From Aquatica leii (Eukaryota > Arthropoda > Insecta > Coleoptera > Lampyridae), in contig CM069438.1 in NCBI GenBank assembly GCA_035610365.1, positions 33,721,869 through 33,785,868 on the forward strand: 64,000 bases of DNA, read 5' to 3'. The position numbers were made by a program, and so were the translations under genes. Below the pieces are notes generated by a model. It did no database searches and was not told where the DNA came from. It saw only the letters and a list, made by a program, of their open reading frames with translations. Shown here piece after piece: positions 43,480-53,868 of this stretch. The first letter of the stretch is position 1. Each line of letters opens with the position of its first letter.

Positions 43480-45835
43480 AGAAATAGCCCAATGCAAAAG
43501 ATGCTAATGTTGATCACACTCAAAACTACTGCACAAAACCATTCCGGTGTGTAAAATGTGCTGCAAACCACGATTATAAAACATGCTCCAAAAAAAAGGA
43601 CGGAAGCAAAGCAAAATGTGTGCTCTGTTAAGGAGAACATCCGATAAATTATAGAGGTTCCACAATTTCCAAATAAATCAAAAACAAACTATTTCCCTCG
43701 CTTAGAGAACGTAGCATTACACCAACACAGATTCAACCTCTAGCCCTAAATCAAAAATTGATTACTCAAGTTACGAACCACACGGATACCAACGAGGCAC
43801 CACAAAATTATAACCTTCACACATATGCAAGCAAAGTCCAAGCAAACCATCATGATCTATACAACCCAACGTCATATTCAAACAACGTACTATTCTTTAT
43901 GCAACGGGCAATAGACTCACAGCGTTACATGATCAATTAGCAGTTAGTTAACTCAAATAATTAATAATGGCTCAATTTCTCAAAACAGGCCAGCGAACCT
44001 CCAAACGTCTGGTCAAACACCGTCATGGAGTAGAAACTTTTCTATTACACCACAACATTGACATATTACTGATTTCTGAAACCCATTTTACAGAACTGTC
44101 ATACTTTAAAATACAAGGTTACTATACCTATAACATCAACTATCCCAATAACACAGCAAGAGGCGGTTCAGCAATACTAATAAAACACATAAAAACATAA
44201 TGAAATTCCAAGATCTGCTCTGAATTTATCAAAGCAACCACAGTGTCTATAGAGGACTGCTGTCTACTGCTCATCCGGACACAGACCTGATAAAGAAAGC
44301 TTTGAAAGGTAGATTTGAACTTTAGGCAACCGATTTCTGGTTGAAAGAGATTTTAATGCAAAGCGCCCCCCCTAAACACCCGAGTGACAAAGCACATGGA
44401 GGAACTGCTATCCTCATTAGAGATAATATAAAACACTACAAAAGAGAAAAATTTACTAAATATTATCTACAAGCGACCAGGGTAACCATTGAAGAAGAGC
44501 ATGGACCAATAACTATGTCTGCCATCTACTGTCTACTTAAACACCTCAATAAAAAGTAGCACATCAAAGTATTTTTTAAAACACTAAGTAACACATTTTT
44601 GCAAGGGGCCAAACATCCAACTTGGGGCTCTAAGCTGACAACTCCAAAAGGCTGAAACTCCTTAAAGCAAAAAAGAGAATAATTTGCATACTGCTGTCTA
44701 CAAGTGTACCAACGTATTGGCCAACTGATAAAAACAAAATTCAAGATGCTATAGACTTTTGCATTACTAAAGGAATTGATACCAAAAAATGTAAAGGAAA
44801 AGCTTGCTTTGATTTATCATCTGACCGCTCCATAATTATGCTAACAATTCGCTCGCAGATCCCACATATAAAACTATTTTTACATAATAGTAAGACCGAC
44901 TAGAATGGATCTTCAACCAATAAAAAAATATAGTAAAAAGACACCTACGGAAACAATGACAGCAAACCAGACAGAAGAAAACAAAAAATTTAAATAAAAC
45001 CATTAAAGAACTGAAAGACTAGATTAAGGAAGAACAAAACCATAGCTTTCAGAAATATTTAGAAAATCTTACACCGACTGAAGCTACAGAGTACTCATTC
45101 TGGAGAGCCACAAGAAGATTAAAAGGATCCCAAAAACACAATTCTTCAATCAAAAATGACGACAACACCTGGGTTAGAAACCATAAAGAGAAAACGAAAT
45201 AACAGAATTGAAATGAAACAGGTCATAATGAAAGAAATATACAGCAAAAAGGCCCCAGGATTCGACCTTATCTCTAGAAAAACATTGCAAAAACTGTCTG
45301 AGAAAAGCTGCAAACTAATAACCTACATATTGAATGCAATTCTGAGATCAAACTACTTTACCAGAATCTGGAAAGTTGCTTAAATCATAATAATCTTCAA
45401 ACTAGGTAAAAAGCCTGAAGATGTTTTTTTCTACAGACCCATAAGGTTATTACCAGTGCTATCCGAAGTTCTTAAGAAATTATGATTAAGCAAACTTAAT
45501 ATTACAATAGCAAAAAAGGAAATAATCAATTTGGCTTCTGCAATAAACATGGAACAAAAGAGCAATTACATCGACTAATCAACTAAATTAATCATAATCT
45601 AAACGCCAAAAGTAACTGCTCTGCTACATTCTTAGATATATCTCAAGTATTTGACACAGAAGATTACATGTCAAACTGAAGAATCTTCTTCCCTGTCTTC
45701 ACTACCTACTGCTCAAATCATACTTAACTGACAGTTAGGCAAGGCAGTGAACACACTGACTTATATCTTATACTCTCAGGCGCTCCGCAAGGCATCGTAC
45801 TGGGCCCAGTGTTATATCTTACTTATATATATCAT
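43480..45835 (+). pseudogene. Jockey-like LINE remnant (gag, endonuclease, RT)
   Basis: Near 43510-43680 a frame reads DHTQNYCTKPF, CVKCAANHDYKTC and CVLC with a stop and GEHP, the run of CCHC knuckles of jockey-type gag. Frame 43967-44200 is the endonuclease start (HNIDILLISETHF, ARGGSAILIK). Near 44355 RDFNAK is readable, then a second AHGGTAILIRDNI piece, so the endonuclease part is mosaic. RT pieces include KEIYSKKAPGFDLISRKTLQ (45230-45290) and SGAPQGIVLGPVLYL (45778-45820). The RT catalytic box is missing because the sequence breaks at about 45838 into unrelated repeat DNA. Stops abound. Confidence 0.75.
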
Positions 45836-45837
45836 AC

Positions 45838-46150
45838 TCATCCAACTTCTTCTACGGGGAGAAGAACGCATCGAGTATTTCTATTAAGTCTTATCTTTCT
45901 TGTTTTCCTTACTTGTCGTTTTTTTCTTATTTTTTGTTGCTTGGACACTCTTTCTTTTAGTAACTTTTCTCTTTAGTGTTTACTGCAACATTGCATCTTC
46001 TTTTTTTCTTCTAAGTTTCTTCTTTCCGTTGCATTGTTGGATTTAGCTAATTTTTAGTTTTGTTGAGATAGACTACAACGTCGTTTTTTGTACTTTACTT
46101 ACTTTTACTGAATTGGCATTTTTGATGTTAGTAATAACTGTTAGGAAATT
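45838..46150 (+). repeat. Fragment of the LARD-like internal region
   Basis: CTTCTACGGGGAGAAGAACG and the T-rich CTTATCTTTCT stretches match about 5080-5160, and GACTACAACGTCGTTTTTTG with GATGTTAGTAAT matches about 5590-5640. The fragment truncates the jockey-like RT on its left and meets the end of gypsy B2 on its right. Confidence 0.55.
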
Positions 46151-46184
46151 TCCTTCCTTTGGGTTTCTTCTGTACTTGAAAATC

Positions 46185-46690
46185 CGTTCTTCGGCTTTTA
46201 TATTTCATTGTCACAGTTTACACAGTTTGATTTACTTTTACCATATTCGAAACTATCTTCCAATACAGTTGGTGTAAACCGCAGCCAATCTTGAAAACCG
46301 CCAGTTTCCTGATGTTGTTTCGCATTGAGTAGTTTCTCAGGTCTAGCAAGGTGTTCCATAATTTTTTATCAGACCATTCCTTGGTAATTATGTATTAGAT
46401 AGACTGTTGTTGATCTTGAATCTTCGAAACTCTTCCTACTGCAGGTCGCAGTTTTTGAAGTTCATCGAAGTGTCTAAACTTCTTTTTAAATACCAGGGCA
46501 ATTCTTCTAGACATGTTCTAGACATGCGCAAGTCTTGGACAACACATTGTGCAAAGGAGTAGTCCTTCGGTACGTCAAACAGATCATGTATTTTTGAGAT
46601 CACTCTAAACCTTGCTTTCGCGGTTCCATTATAGGTAGACATGAACCACTGAAAGTCTTTTGCATCGTCCTTATCTGTCACACTGTAACC
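46185..46690 (-). pseudogene. OARD1/TARG1-like macro domain at the 3' end of gypsy B2
   Basis: Frame 46436-46681 reads GTAKARFRVISKIHDLFDVP, then SFAQCVVQDLRMSR. A 10-base tandem duplication (ATGTCTAGAA twice, near 46506-46525) shifts the frame; the next frame reads IALVFKKKFRHFDELQKLRP, YIITKEW, then RKLAVFKIGCGLHQLYWKIV. Order and spacing fit the OARD1/TARG1 macro fold, which hydrolyses ADP-ribose esters on Asp/Glu. The family's catalytic Lys (in the ITK motif) is kept; the Asp of GCGLD is His here. A stop lies before YIITK. It directly follows the integrase C-terminus, so it was part of, or next to, pol. Confidence 0.75.
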
Positions 46691-46769
46691 ATTCTCGTGT
46701 CTTTATCGTCGTCAGTGTTGTTGCCGATTGATGTGTACTGCCTTGCCTTTTGGTAACTTTTGGGCGCAG

Positions 46770-47470
46770 TAGATGACATTATTTATTTTTGCCAAAATGA
46801 CGTAAGGGCCTTCGCATTGGTTCTATAACTTTGGAGACAACTCTCGTTTTCGTTGTGGGTTGTACAATCAAATCAGGTCACTAAGTTGAAGCTCTCCTTC
46901 TCTGACCCTTACGTCATATTGGTCTTTCATTTGATTACTGGCGGTTTGGATGTTCTTTCGAACAGTATCGTGGATGATCTACATTCTTTTCTTAAGTTGC
47001 CAGGCTTGCATCTAAATTGAAGATCGCACGGTAATTTTATCTCACGTTTAGTCATCACACAAGAAAGAGTTTTCCGCGCAATCTGGTCAACGGAAGTTTT
47101 ATACGTCATTAGGAACAGATGTAAATGTTGGTCCCAGTCTCGTTGGTGTTCGGATACTACTTTAGCAAGATACTTCCCTATCGTTGTATTCATACGTCTT
47201 ACCATGCTATTTGATTGAGGATAAGAGGTGTAGTTCCAACTTTTTTATTTCCCAGCATTTGACAGACGTTTTGGAACAAGACAGACTCGAAGTTACGCTC
47301 CTGATCTGAATGAAACTCTAACGGAAGCTCTTTCACTAACACATCTGCAACAGTTGTAGCTTCTTGATTCGGTATTGCGTACGCTTCCGTCTTTTTGGTG
47401 AAATAATCCATGGTTACCATAATGTACTTTACCTTATTCCGTTTCTGGGAATGGGCTTGCAATGTCAATT
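46770..47470 (-). pseudogene. Gypsy B2 integrase, downstream copy
   Basis: Frame 47199-47528 gives KYIMVTMDYFTKKTEAYAIP, then PLEFHSDQERNFESVLFQNV. Frame 46927-47205 gives MVRRMNTTIGKYLAKVVSEH and VTKREIKLPCDLQF-like sequence. Lower still, near 46780-46860, are RELSPKL, CEGPYVI and KAVHINRQQH, the integrase C-terminal domain. The second Asp (HSDQ) is kept; the third catalytic Glu is Arg here (MVRRMN where B3 has MVERMN). The N-terminal zinc finger is absent, since this copy begins within the core. Confidence 0.75.
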
Positions 47471-48450
47471 GCGACATAAACCACTTAAAGTCTTTCGCAT
47501 CGTCCTTATCTGCCACTTTGTTAACCATTCCGTGTTTTCATTATTGCGCGTGTTGTTGCCGGCGTAGGAGGCCAACCGATTAATGTCTACTATTTTTGGT
47601 TTGTCTCTTAGTAACTTTTGGGCCACTGACGATTTGAATGTTCTTTTGGACGTTATCGTAGATGATCTGCATTCTCTTCTTAAGTTGGCTGACGTAGTTA
47701 TCTTTAATAACTTCTTCTATAGGCGTACATTCAAACTGAAGATCGCATGGTAACCTTATCTCACGTCCAAACATCACACAAGCAGAAGTTTGCCCGGTAG
47801 TCTCGTCGACGATCGATACGCCATTAGGAACAAATGTAAATATTGATCCCAGTCTTGTTGGTCTTTGAAGACAACTACTTTGGCGAGATACTTCCCCATT
47901 GTTATAATCATTCGTTCCACTATGACGATAAAGAGGTGTAATCTTGGTCTTCTTGATTCTCGGCATTTGACAGACGTTTTGGAACAAAGCAGATTTGAAA
48001 TTACGCCTCAAAAGCTTTTTCACCAACCCATCCGCAACAGTTGTGGCTTCTTCATTTGGTATTTAATGAAATAATCCATGACCACCAAAATGTACTTGTT
48101 GCCTTGTTCCGTTGCTGGGAATAGGCTTGCAATGTTAGTTGCTACCTTTTTAAATGAACGTGCATAAATTACATTTACGTTACTACTCCTTCACATTTTT
48201 TGGTAGTTCACCCAATAGAACCTTTTTCTAACCTTTTCAAGTGTTTTCTTTACACCGAAATGTCTTCCAAAAGTTTGGTCATGCAAATGTTGCAATATTT
48301 TTGATACTCGATTTCCCGGCATCATTAGCTGTAGTTTTATCTCGGTACCATTGTCGCTCTCTAGGGATAGCTTCAGAAGACTATTTTCCAATTTCAAGTA
48401 GTCCCACTGTGCCCGATATGCTTTCACCTTCTTTGTCCATTCGTTTTCTA
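47470..48450 (-). pseudogene. Gypsy B2 integrase, upstream copy
   Basis: Frame 48191-48427 holds SKILQHLHDQTFGRHFGVKK and KVRKRFYWVNYQKM, the zinc-finger region, matching B3 at 57430-57540. Frame 47580-48026 holds KSALFQNVCQMPRIKKTKIT, SACVMFGREIRLPCDLQF and VQKNIQIVSGPKVTKRQTKN. The first and second catalytic Asp blocks are largely deleted between about 48030 and 48190. After the C-terminal tail a DKDDAKDFKWFM segment follows, as in front of the macro domain, and then a new integrase core starts. This indicates a partial duplication. Confidence 0.7.
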
Positions 48451-48479
48451 GTTTAATATCAACTGTAGTAACGGGTCAG

Positions 48480-49000
48480 TCTCTTGTTCTCGACGAAATT
48501 AATCTGGTTACCAATTATTGCCAATCGCCGTTGTTCTGCAACGCATCTTAGTTTTTTCTTCTAGTCGAAAACAATGACCATAGTTAACCTGACATGGTCG
48601 TCTAGATAGAGCGTCTGCGTTGCGATGACTAGTTCCAGCACGATGTTCTGTATCAAAATCGTACTATTGCAATCGTTCAATGCATCTCATAACTTGTTCT
48701 TCTGGGTTTCAAAATTGAAGAAGCGATTTCAGGCAGCATGGCCAGTTCACAGAAGAAGTTTCGCTCCCTATAAGTATTTGTAGAAGTGTTCAACGAACTT
48801 AACAACACCTAATACTTTTTTCTAGTTACGCAGCAATTACTCTCAGGCTGCGATAGCACTTTACTAAAGTATCCGATCTTCTTCGTTTTGGATTTAAGAA
48901 AGTTGAAGTTGCTAGCATCAGTGTCCAACAGAAATTTGCCTTTCGCTCGAGGATATACCTTAATATCAGTGCCGTAACTAGGAACTTCTTCAACTTTTCA
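48480..49000 (-). pseudogene. Gypsy B2 RNase H remnant
   Basis: Decayed minus-strand sequence corresponding to B3 at 56700-57283, lying between RT thumb and integrase zinc finger. ERNFFCELAMLPEIASSIL-like frames and a SRRPCQVNYGHCF segment (near 48560-48620, compare SRRPCPADCSHCS in B3) are recognisable. No uninterrupted frame remains. Confidence 0.55.
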
Positions 49001-49019
49001 AAGACTTCATTACAGTCGT

Positions 49020-50000
49020 AGTTCTAAGTAGAATTTGGCTTTTCTTTGGTAAGTTTTGCCAGCGGTTTCGCAATGTTGCTAAATCCTCGCACGAATCTGC
49101 GATAGTACATGTACAATCCGAGGAAACTGCAAAGTTTGTGTTTATCTTTTGGTATTGGCCAATCATGGACTGCCTTAATTTTATGTGTCCGGCACCCTTG
49201 TCCTGGATACAATGTGTCCTAAATACTTCACTTCTTTTCTGAAGATATAGAACTTCTTTGAACTTAATTTTAGATTTGCACCTCGCAATGGTTGAAACAC
49301 TTCTTTCAAATTTGTAAAGTACTTTTTGAATGATTTTTCAACCACAATCCAAATACACCAGGCACGTCTTCCACTACAGTAGAAGATCGTCTCCATCAAA
49401 CGCTCGAAAGTTGAAGAACCGAAGCACAATCTAAACGGCATAACCGAAAATTACCATAAAATGGTTCCAATCGTAAACGTAGTTTTTTTGCGGTCCGTTG
49501 TTTCCAAGTAGCCACTTTTCAAATCCAAAGTTGAAAATCATTGCGAATCAGATAGAGTATCTAAAGTGTCGTCAATTCGAGGTAACGTGTAACCATCTTT
49601 CTTGGCGATTTCATTGGGTTGTCTATAATCAACACAAAATCTTGATGATCTATCCTCTTTCTTCACTAAGACTACTGGAGATGCCTACGAAGTTAGATGG
49701 TTCGATCACACCCTGAGTTTCCGTTTTGGCGATTATCTTCTCGGCTTCTTCTCGCTTAGCCAAGTAAAACCGTTTCGGATGTTGTTAGACTGATTGAACA
49801 TTGCTAGTATTGATTTTTTGGTTTACGACGTCAGTTCTTCGTTTAGAGTTGTCATCTATTGCAAGCACGCCATGGTACTGCTAAATTAGTTTCTTCACTT
49901 TACTGCGCTTGTGGTGGTCAAGGTCTTGGGATGCGGAAGTCGTCATTTTTAGTAACTGTTGAGGACATTTCTTTGCTGATGGGTTTTCAGCAATGACGTA
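49020..50000 (-). pseudogene. Gypsy B2 reverse transcriptase remnant
   Basis: Near 49600-49690 a frame reads EDRSSRFCVDYRQPNEIAKK, and LPRIDDTLDTLS and [10 protein letters not shown] follow. Frame 49181-49441 continues with MPFRLCFGSSTFERLMETIF and NLKEVFQPLRGANLKLSSKK, then VKYLGHIVS. Frame 49024-49212 ends in HDWPIPKDKHKLCSFLGLYM. The YLDD box region (49340-49370) is garbled to ACGVFGLW-like sequence, so catalytic residues are lost. Confidence 0.75.
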
Positions 50001-50039
50001 GATTGTCCTATCACAGTATTCTTTCTCAAAGTTACCCGG

Positions 50040-50730
50040 ATTGGACTGGTATTTATAATTCTAACTAATTTTACGTTTTTGACACCAGAACTTTACCAAC
50101 TAGTAGTCTTTGGGCAAATTAGTTTTGGTTGGTTCGATGCTTTGAATGAAACCTTCTTGAAGATCTTCGTCCAGACGTCGCATCACGACGCTCTCAGTAA
50201 AACACAACGCTCTAGGTAAAACGACATCCTTTACTAAAACAACTTTCACTTCTTCATCTTTTGACAAATGAAAAAAAGTTTCTTCGTTCTCTAGTTTGAA
50301 GACATGATTTTCCATGTCTAAATGGAATCCACACTTTTTCATAATAAAGTCCATTCTTTGGATATTACGGGTATATGATGATTAATTGATTTATTTCCCA
50401 TACAAATAGTCACCATCATTTCTCTATGAATTCGGACTGCTTTGCTAGTTGTGTCTTTAGTTTTATCGTGATTGGTGTTATTCTTTCATATTCTTGAATT
50501 ACATCTAGGCGTACTATTGTTCTCGTCGTTCTTGTAACATACAATAGTTCAACTTTTCGTCCATTGATAGAGCTATCAACATGGATGTTGCTCAGGAAGT
50601 TAGTTGGCGATGCAGAGTGGATGGTGATTTTCGGGTCAGCGTTGTTAGAGATTGACTTTTGCCTTTTTAGGACGACCTCTTCTAGTTTTTCGTTGGCTCT
50701 TTTGTTCTTGGTTTGGGACAGCGGCGTCAA
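50040..50730 (-). pseudogene. Gypsy B2 protease region, active site lost
   Basis: Frame 50416-50730 aligns with B3 55000-55170: DSSINGRKVELLYVTRTTRT stands where B3 has DGKINGRSVQLLVDTGATKT. The DTGA active-site motif is replaced by TRTT. Frame 50100-50354 continues with KKCGFHLDMENHVFKLENEE and the SKDEEVKVVLVKDVVLPR linker. It would have cut the polyprotein; it cannot in this form. Confidence 0.75.
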
Positions 50731-51580
50731 ATATGATCCAGTTTACCGCAGTTCCAACATCCAAGGCATCGACGTACACGACTTGTTTGGTCTTGTAATG
50801 CTCGCCAAAGTAGTTCTTCAATGTTTTCCTGCTTTTTTTCTTAATCTTCTACCATCTTACAAACACGATGACTATCTTGATGAGACGCCTGCTTTGCAGC
50901 TTTAAACTCTAACGCTAATCGCAACGTTTGTTGTGTATCGTTGTCCCTTAAACCATCCGCAAAAGTTTGTACTGCCCGTTGTTCTAGAAAACTACACGGA
51001 GCTGCAGGGTAAGCTAGTCTCACCAAAGACACCATATCGGCTATGAACTCTTCAAGGTTTTCTGTCGACTTTTGACAACGATTTTTTACCTGCGCGTGAT
51101 ACCATTGTTAAAGCTGGGCGTTTTCATATCGCAGCTCCAGACGTTTGGACAATCAAACATTTGTTGGCAATCAAGTATGGTTTGCAAGATGTTTATCGCT
51201 TTTCCTCGGAAGACAACAATTATGAAGTGACTTTCTCTTGGTTGTTCTATCCATTGGCCATTGCATCAGCTTTAAATTGTTTGTAGTACGTCGACCGTCT
51301 TGCCGTCGAACATCGGCGATGCGATGCGTATTTTTTATATAATGACTATCATTTTCGGGTATTACTATCGTTCTTGGAGTGACGTCTTTTGCATTGTAGT
51401 CTTTCTTCCATTAGTTTAAATCTTTCTTCTATTTTTCTTGTTTCTTTCTCTAATCTTCTAGAATTTTCTAATAATTTTTCTTCCATAATTTCTTCTTCTT
51501 TTTCTTGTCGTAAGCCCTTGGCTTGTTCTACCCATTCTGCTCCGTTTCCTGAGATGTGGACGTCTAGCACTCCTTCCACC
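50700..51580 (-). pseudogene. Gypsy B2 gag, C-terminal part with zinc knuckle
   Basis: Around 50730-50800 the minus strand reads CLGCWNCGKLDHI, a stop, then RRCPKP, a CCHC knuckle with one nonsense codon. Frame 50841-51035 gives MVSLVRLAYPAAPCSFLEQR and QTFADGLRDNDTQQTLRLAL, matching B3 gag (RLAYPTAPDTFLEQL). Upstream, frame 51349-51579 is a Glu/Lys-rich coiled coil (RRLEKETRKIEERFKLMEER). An RTE-like LINE at about 51590-52905 interrupts the coiled coil. Confidence 0.75.
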
Positions 51581-52360
51581 GTTTGAGGGAGGGGCGCCCT
51601 GGCAGACGTCTTAATAGTGGTTTTCCATTCCTAGCGATCTTAGCCAACCTGCTGTCATCCATCCTGGATACATGTTCGTTCCAACCGCGCCTTCTCGTTC
51701 GCACCCAACGTACGATATCCATGGCGTCGCATTCTTCTCTAATTTCGCTGCTTCTGCGGTAGTCCAGTAATGTATTACCTGTTATTGTTCTTAGGAGTTT
51801 CATTTCGTGTGTTTGATACATTCTTTTTGTTACGGCCGTCTCTGCTCTTGTCTCTGGAGCATAAGTCAACGCAGGTCTAACGCACGCTTTATATATTCTA
51901 GTTTTTGTTTTTGTCGATATGCAATTATTTTTCCAGATAGTATGTCTTAAAGCACCCGCGATTCTAGATGCTTTATCAGCTTGTTGTCTTACAATGCTGT
52001 TTAAGTTCCCATAAGCTGAAATGGTAGTTCCCAAATAGTTAAATTCAGATACTTGTTCGATAATTTCATCATTAATCATTATTTTGCATCTCCGCGTCTC
52101 TCTTGCTATCGTCATGGTTTTGGTTTTTTCTATTGAAATTTGCATATTTACGTTTTCTGTTGCGTTGTTGAATGCTTGCGTCAGTCGTTGTAAGCCATCC
52201 TCAGTTTCAGGCAGGAGAATAGCATCATCTGCATAACTCACAATTTTAACCTTTTGTCCACCCATGCTGTAACCGTGATTCACCTTACGTACTTCTTCTA
52301 TTAAATTGTCCATTAAAAGGTTGAATAGCAATGGACTAAGGCTGTCCCCTTGTCGTATGC
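51564..52360 (-). pseudogene. RTE-like reverse transcriptase, C-terminal half
   Basis: This is an open frame of about 265 codons: GIRQGDSLSPLLFNLLMDNL, VSYADDAILLPETEDGLQ with intact YADD, EQVSEFNYLGTTISAYGNLN, RIYKACVRPALTYAPETRAE and RRRGWNEHVSRMDDSRLAKI. These are the palm, thumb and C-terminal blocks of an RTE/craack-type LINE ORF2. It ends LPGRPSLKRWKEC. RT blocks 1-4 are missing, because the endonuclease part joins here at about 52365. Confidence 0.8.
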
Positions 52361-52905
52361 CCGTAGCATACGATATGCATAGCAATATGGTATATTATAT
52401 GGAGCATATCATTTACCAGTTTAATTTTGATTACAATTATTCTGTCGCTCTTGTAGTCGATATCTATTATGTTATGTGCGATCGTCCGGTTAATTAGTAC
52501 ACCTACTCCGGAAGCTGCTCTTTCGTCTTTTGGTTTTCCAGAGTAAGCTAGTAGATAGTCTCCGTAATCTGTTGTCCCTTTTCCTTTCTTCTTCGTCTCA
52601 GATATAGCATACATATCCACTCCTTGTTCCACCAACTCTTCAATGATCTCTTGGTCCTTGCCACTGAATGATCTCACATTGCAACACCCTATCCGCAGCT
52701 GGTTCTTCTTCCTTTTATTTCGCCATTTTCTTAATCGTGTTCTGTTCCTTGAGTGAGTCGTTGCCGTATTTCCATCCTGTTCCGAGGCAGTCTTCCTGGG
52801 TCTGTGAGCAGGTTTGTTTTTTTTAGTCGCAACCTTGAAACCCTCCTCCTTTATTCGGGCTTGGGACCGGCACAACGACTCCTAAGCTACTCAGTCCACC
52901 CAGGA
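51590..52905 (-). mobile_element. RTE-like non-LTR element, internally deleted, inside gypsy B2 gag
   Basis: The minus strand carries an endonuclease start and an RT end with the middle missing. Both gypsy gag flanks (52915-53101 and below 51580) continue outside it, so it is a nested insertion. Its 5' end near 52860-52905 reads CCCAAGCCCGAATAAAGGAG, a leader I associate with insect LINEs of this type. A target duplication was not resolved. Confidence 0.7.
52365..52875 (-). pseudogene. RTE-like endonuclease, N-terminal part
   Basis: QLRIGCCNVRSFSGKDQEII, ELVEQGVDMYAISETKKKGK and GVGVLINRTIAHNIIDIDYK are the first endonuclease boxes (CNVRS, SETK, GVG). A basic stretch (RTRLRKWRNKRKKNQ) precedes them. 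The frame then continues to NDMLHIIYHIAM and joins RT sequence with loss of roughly the second half of the endonuclease and the first half of the RT. Confidence 0.75.
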
Positions 52906-52914
52906 GCCGTTGAG

Positions 52915-53101
52915 GCGAAGTCTTCTTCCATAACCATGGAAACTTTTATCTCTAAATTAATAGAATATTTTTGTAGTTGTTTTATGTTTTCTTCAAACGT
53001 TCTTGAATTTTTCCTCAAGTTTATTGGAATTTTTCTTTCAGAATTTTAGAATTTTCTTCTAATTAAATATTTTTTTTAAAAATTCTAATATTTTGCTATC
53101 C
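52915..53101 (-). pseudogene. Gypsy B2 gag start
   Basis: On the minus strand ATGGATAGCAAAATATTAG (from 53101) matches the B3 gag start ATGGATTCAAAAATACTTG at 53869. A Lys/Asn-rich coiled-coil stretch with several stops then runs to the LINE insertion at about 52905. Confidence 0.7.
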
Positions 53102-53172
53102 ATAACCAGTATTCACTCGCAAAATAAAAGTACACACAAATTGTTTATTAGCCCTTATCGCGTTAAAAATAA

Positions 53173-53189
53173 TTCCACTTCTGACACCA
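53173..53189 (-). other. Primer-binding site of gypsy B2
   Basis: The minus strand reads TGGTGTCAGAAGTGGAA immediately downstream of the LTR end (CATGTTACAC). TGGTGTCAGAAGTGG is a primer-site type seen in many insect Ty3/gypsy elements; the matching tRNA was not verified. At the same place B3 has diverged sequence. Confidence 0.65.
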
Positions 53190-53330
53190 GTGTAACATGA
53201 ATTTAAAATCGTTTATTAGAAACTAAAACGGACTTGCGGTAAAGAATTACACCAATTAAAAACACTAATAATTAATATTTACATACTAACAGTAAGTCAC
53301 TAATAATTAATTTATTTCTACACTATTGAA
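53190..53330 (-). repeat. 5' LTR remnant of gypsy B2
   Basis: Adjoins the primer site and ends (minus strand) in CATGTTACAC, like CGTGTTACA at the B3 LTR end (53820-53828). The outer end toward 53330 is not resolved and may be truncated by the B3 insertion. Confidence 0.5.
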
Positions 53331-53828
53331 ACGTTCGAGAAGTTATCTGCAAATTCAAGAGCCTTCTGAAAACTGTTATCCATCTTCTAGAAGATATACC
53401 GAAAGATAGGGAACACTCGAGAAGGATTTGCAGATGTGTATAAATACCGAAGAGAGAAATCGTAGGTCAGTTATTGCCGTAACGCGAATGCAGCAGTATT
53501 AAGAAGATTATTCAAGTTGAGATAAATAAGCCGTTAGCACGCGTGTGTCTAGATAAATATACCGAAAATAATCGTGTACGTGATTTTTAGTGTAAACAAG
53601 TGTGAAGCTATGCGCGGACTTTATCTTATCTTAATTAGTGTAAGTGTTTTTTTAAATATTATTAGATTTCATTAGTTCGGTTAATTTACAAGTGTACATA
53701 TTTCTAGTATAAGTAAAACATATTTTTAGTGGTTTAATATTAACAAGTGAATCGTTATTAAGATTTTGTGTTATACAAAAACTGCATTTTAAAAAGTAGT
53801 GTATTTAAAACTTTATATTCGTGTTACA
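53331..53828 (+). promoter_or_regulatory. 5' LTR of gypsy B3 with TATA box
   Basis: TATAAATA at 53439-53446 is followed about 25-30 bases downstream by GTCAGTTATTG, a plausible initiator (TCAGT). The block ends in CGTGTTACA. The left limit is a guess: sequence up to about 53330 fits the B2 LTR instead. Confidence 0.45.
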
Positions 53829-53868
53829 TTTAAATTTATGCCGGTGACGCGTTTGCATGCAGTTAAAA

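Larger units (their letters stand above)
46185..53330 (-). mobile_element. Ty3/gypsy family B element B2, with duplicated integrase and macro domain
   Basis: From high to low coordinate on the minus strand: LTR and primer site (53173-53330), gag (50700-53101, split by an RTE-like LINE), protease, RT, RNase H, integrase, a second partial integrase, and a macro domain. All are broken. The element is the same family as B3 (plus strand, 53331-58246) and B1. B2 and B3 stand head to head with their 5' ends almost touching. A 3' LTR was not identified beyond the macro domain. Confidence 0.8.
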
